DNA of 6,510 nt from an uncultured Planctomycetaceae bacterium. Its GTDB lineage: Bacteria > Planctomycetota > Planctomycetia > Pirellulales > Pirellulaceae. The stretch lies in NCBI GenBank assembly GCA_903927685.1, contig CAIYOB010000045.1:1-6510 (forward strand), in the 5' to 3' direction. The notes under the pieces are model-generated. The model did no database searches. It was not told where the DNA came from and saw only the letters and a program-made list of their open reading frames with translations. Position 1 is the first letter of the stretch; each line of letters starts with the position of its first letter. This document shows positions 6,085-6,510 of the stretch, piece after piece. The position numbers were made by a program, and so were the translations under genes.

Positions 6085-6509
6085 GCCATCCCCCGTTCAC
6101 CCATCCGGGATCGTAACTGGCCGATGGCCCGCAACCAGAGCATCCGCACCGCCCCTTCGTTACGGTCCATCCGCTGGGCGATCTCCGCAAACGAACGCCC
6201 TTGCAGATGCCGCGACACAATCACCTCGCGATAATCCTGGGGCAGCGCGGCCAGATTGTCCGCCAATGCCACCAACAACTCCTCCCGTTGAACCCGCGCG
6301 TGCGGCGAGGTTCCGCCTTGAGCCAGGATGGCGGCCATGGACAGCGCCGACGTGTCGAGATCCGCCCGGACCTGCTCCAGCGAGACCTCCCGCCGAACAT
6401 CCCGTTTGCCGGCCTTGAAGTGCCGCCGGACGGCGACAATCAAGTTGTGCACCAGAATCTGCCGTAACCATGCCAGGAACTCCGCCTCCGTGCTTCCGCG
6501 GAACTGCGA
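6081..6509 (-). CDS. ECF RNA polymerase sigma factor, planctomycete-specific type (5' partial)
   Basis: The frame is open to the window edge, so the start and regions 2.1-2.2 lie beyond 6510; 142 residues are visible of the roughly 200 usual for the family. Visible residues 1-31 (with FRGSTEAEFLAWLRQIL) are the end of sigma region 2, which melts and recognises the -10 element. A linker with KRDVRREVSLEQ follows. Region 4 (about 79-134) holds LPQDYREVIV and a helix-turn-helix (SFAEIAQRM then NEGAVRMLWLRAIGQL) for the -35 element. The wording closely recalls the planctomycete sigma-70 subfamily TIGR02984 (from memory, not searched). The internal GTG at 6452 is not the start because conserved sequence continues upstream of it. 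It directs RNA polymerase to an unknown regulon and is the first visible gene of an operon with the kinase; no anti-sigma gene is seen. Confidence 0.93.
   Translation of the reverse strand, partial: SQFRGSTEAEFLAWLRQILVHNLIVAVRRHFKAGKRDVRREVSLEQVRADLDTSALSMAAILAQGGTSPHARVQREELLVALADNLAALPQDYREVIVSRHLQGRSFAEIAQRMDRNEGAVRMLWLRAIGQLRSRMGERGMA
6089..6094 (-). promoter_or_regulatory. Ribosome binding site of the kinase, inside the sigma gene
   Basis: GGGGGA on the minus strand lies 4 nt before ATG 6084, within the last codons of the sigma factor. Together with the ATGA overlap it supports this kinase start and coupled translation. Confidence 0.5.
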
Positions 6510-6510
6510 A

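Noticed and set aside
6450..6452. GTG at 6452 as the start of the sigma factor
   Set aside because: Conserved sigma region 2 residues (FRGSTEAEFLAWLRQIL) continue upstream in frame to the window edge.

Overview
The window looks like GC-rich chromosomal DNA of a planctomycete. Three signs point there: an ECF sigma factor of the planctomycete-specific type placed directly before a Hanks-type Ser/Thr kinase with a long TPR tail; a protein with an N-terminal motif resembling the planctomycete 'LEPR-XLL' surface signature; and a large beta-propeller/di-haem protein of the hydrazine-synthase-alpha-like (HzsA-like) family that is expanded in non-anammox planctomycetes. Family and genus cannot be fixed from the sequence.

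Layout. Positions 2-2134 (+) hold the 3' part of an HzsA-like di-haem cytochrome c; its start and signal peptide lie before the window. Positions 2106-6509 (-) are one tightly packed transcription unit read right to left: the C-terminal part of an ECF sigma factor (6081-6509, start beyond the window), a membrane Ser/Thr protein kinase (3421-6084), and a 429-residue protein of unknown function with an EPR-type N-terminal motif and a C-terminal hydrophobic segment (2106-3395). The sigma stop and kinase start overlap as ATGA; the kinase and the third gene are separated by 25 nt (or 1 nt if an earlier ATG is used). The two transcription units converge and overlap tail to tail by 29 bp, with a small palindrome in the overlap. 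There is no gene-free stretch over 300 bases and no RNA gene, IS element or CRISPR array that I can see.

How the genes may work together. The sigma-kinase pair is a recurring planctomycete arrangement in which the kinase probably takes the place of a classical anti-sigma factor: an envelope-anchored kinase with a TPR sensor or scaffold domain controls a co-encoded ECF sigma factor. No anti-sigma gene is visible. The third gene, co-transcribed and probably envelope-associated, could be a substrate, sensor partner or output of this module; this is inference. The HzsA-like gene is convergent, so it is not part of that operon.

The least expected feature is in the third gene: an in-frame array of six 9-bp units next to a perfect 7-bp-stem palindrome, which together look like intergenic-type repeat DNA absorbed into a coding sequence.
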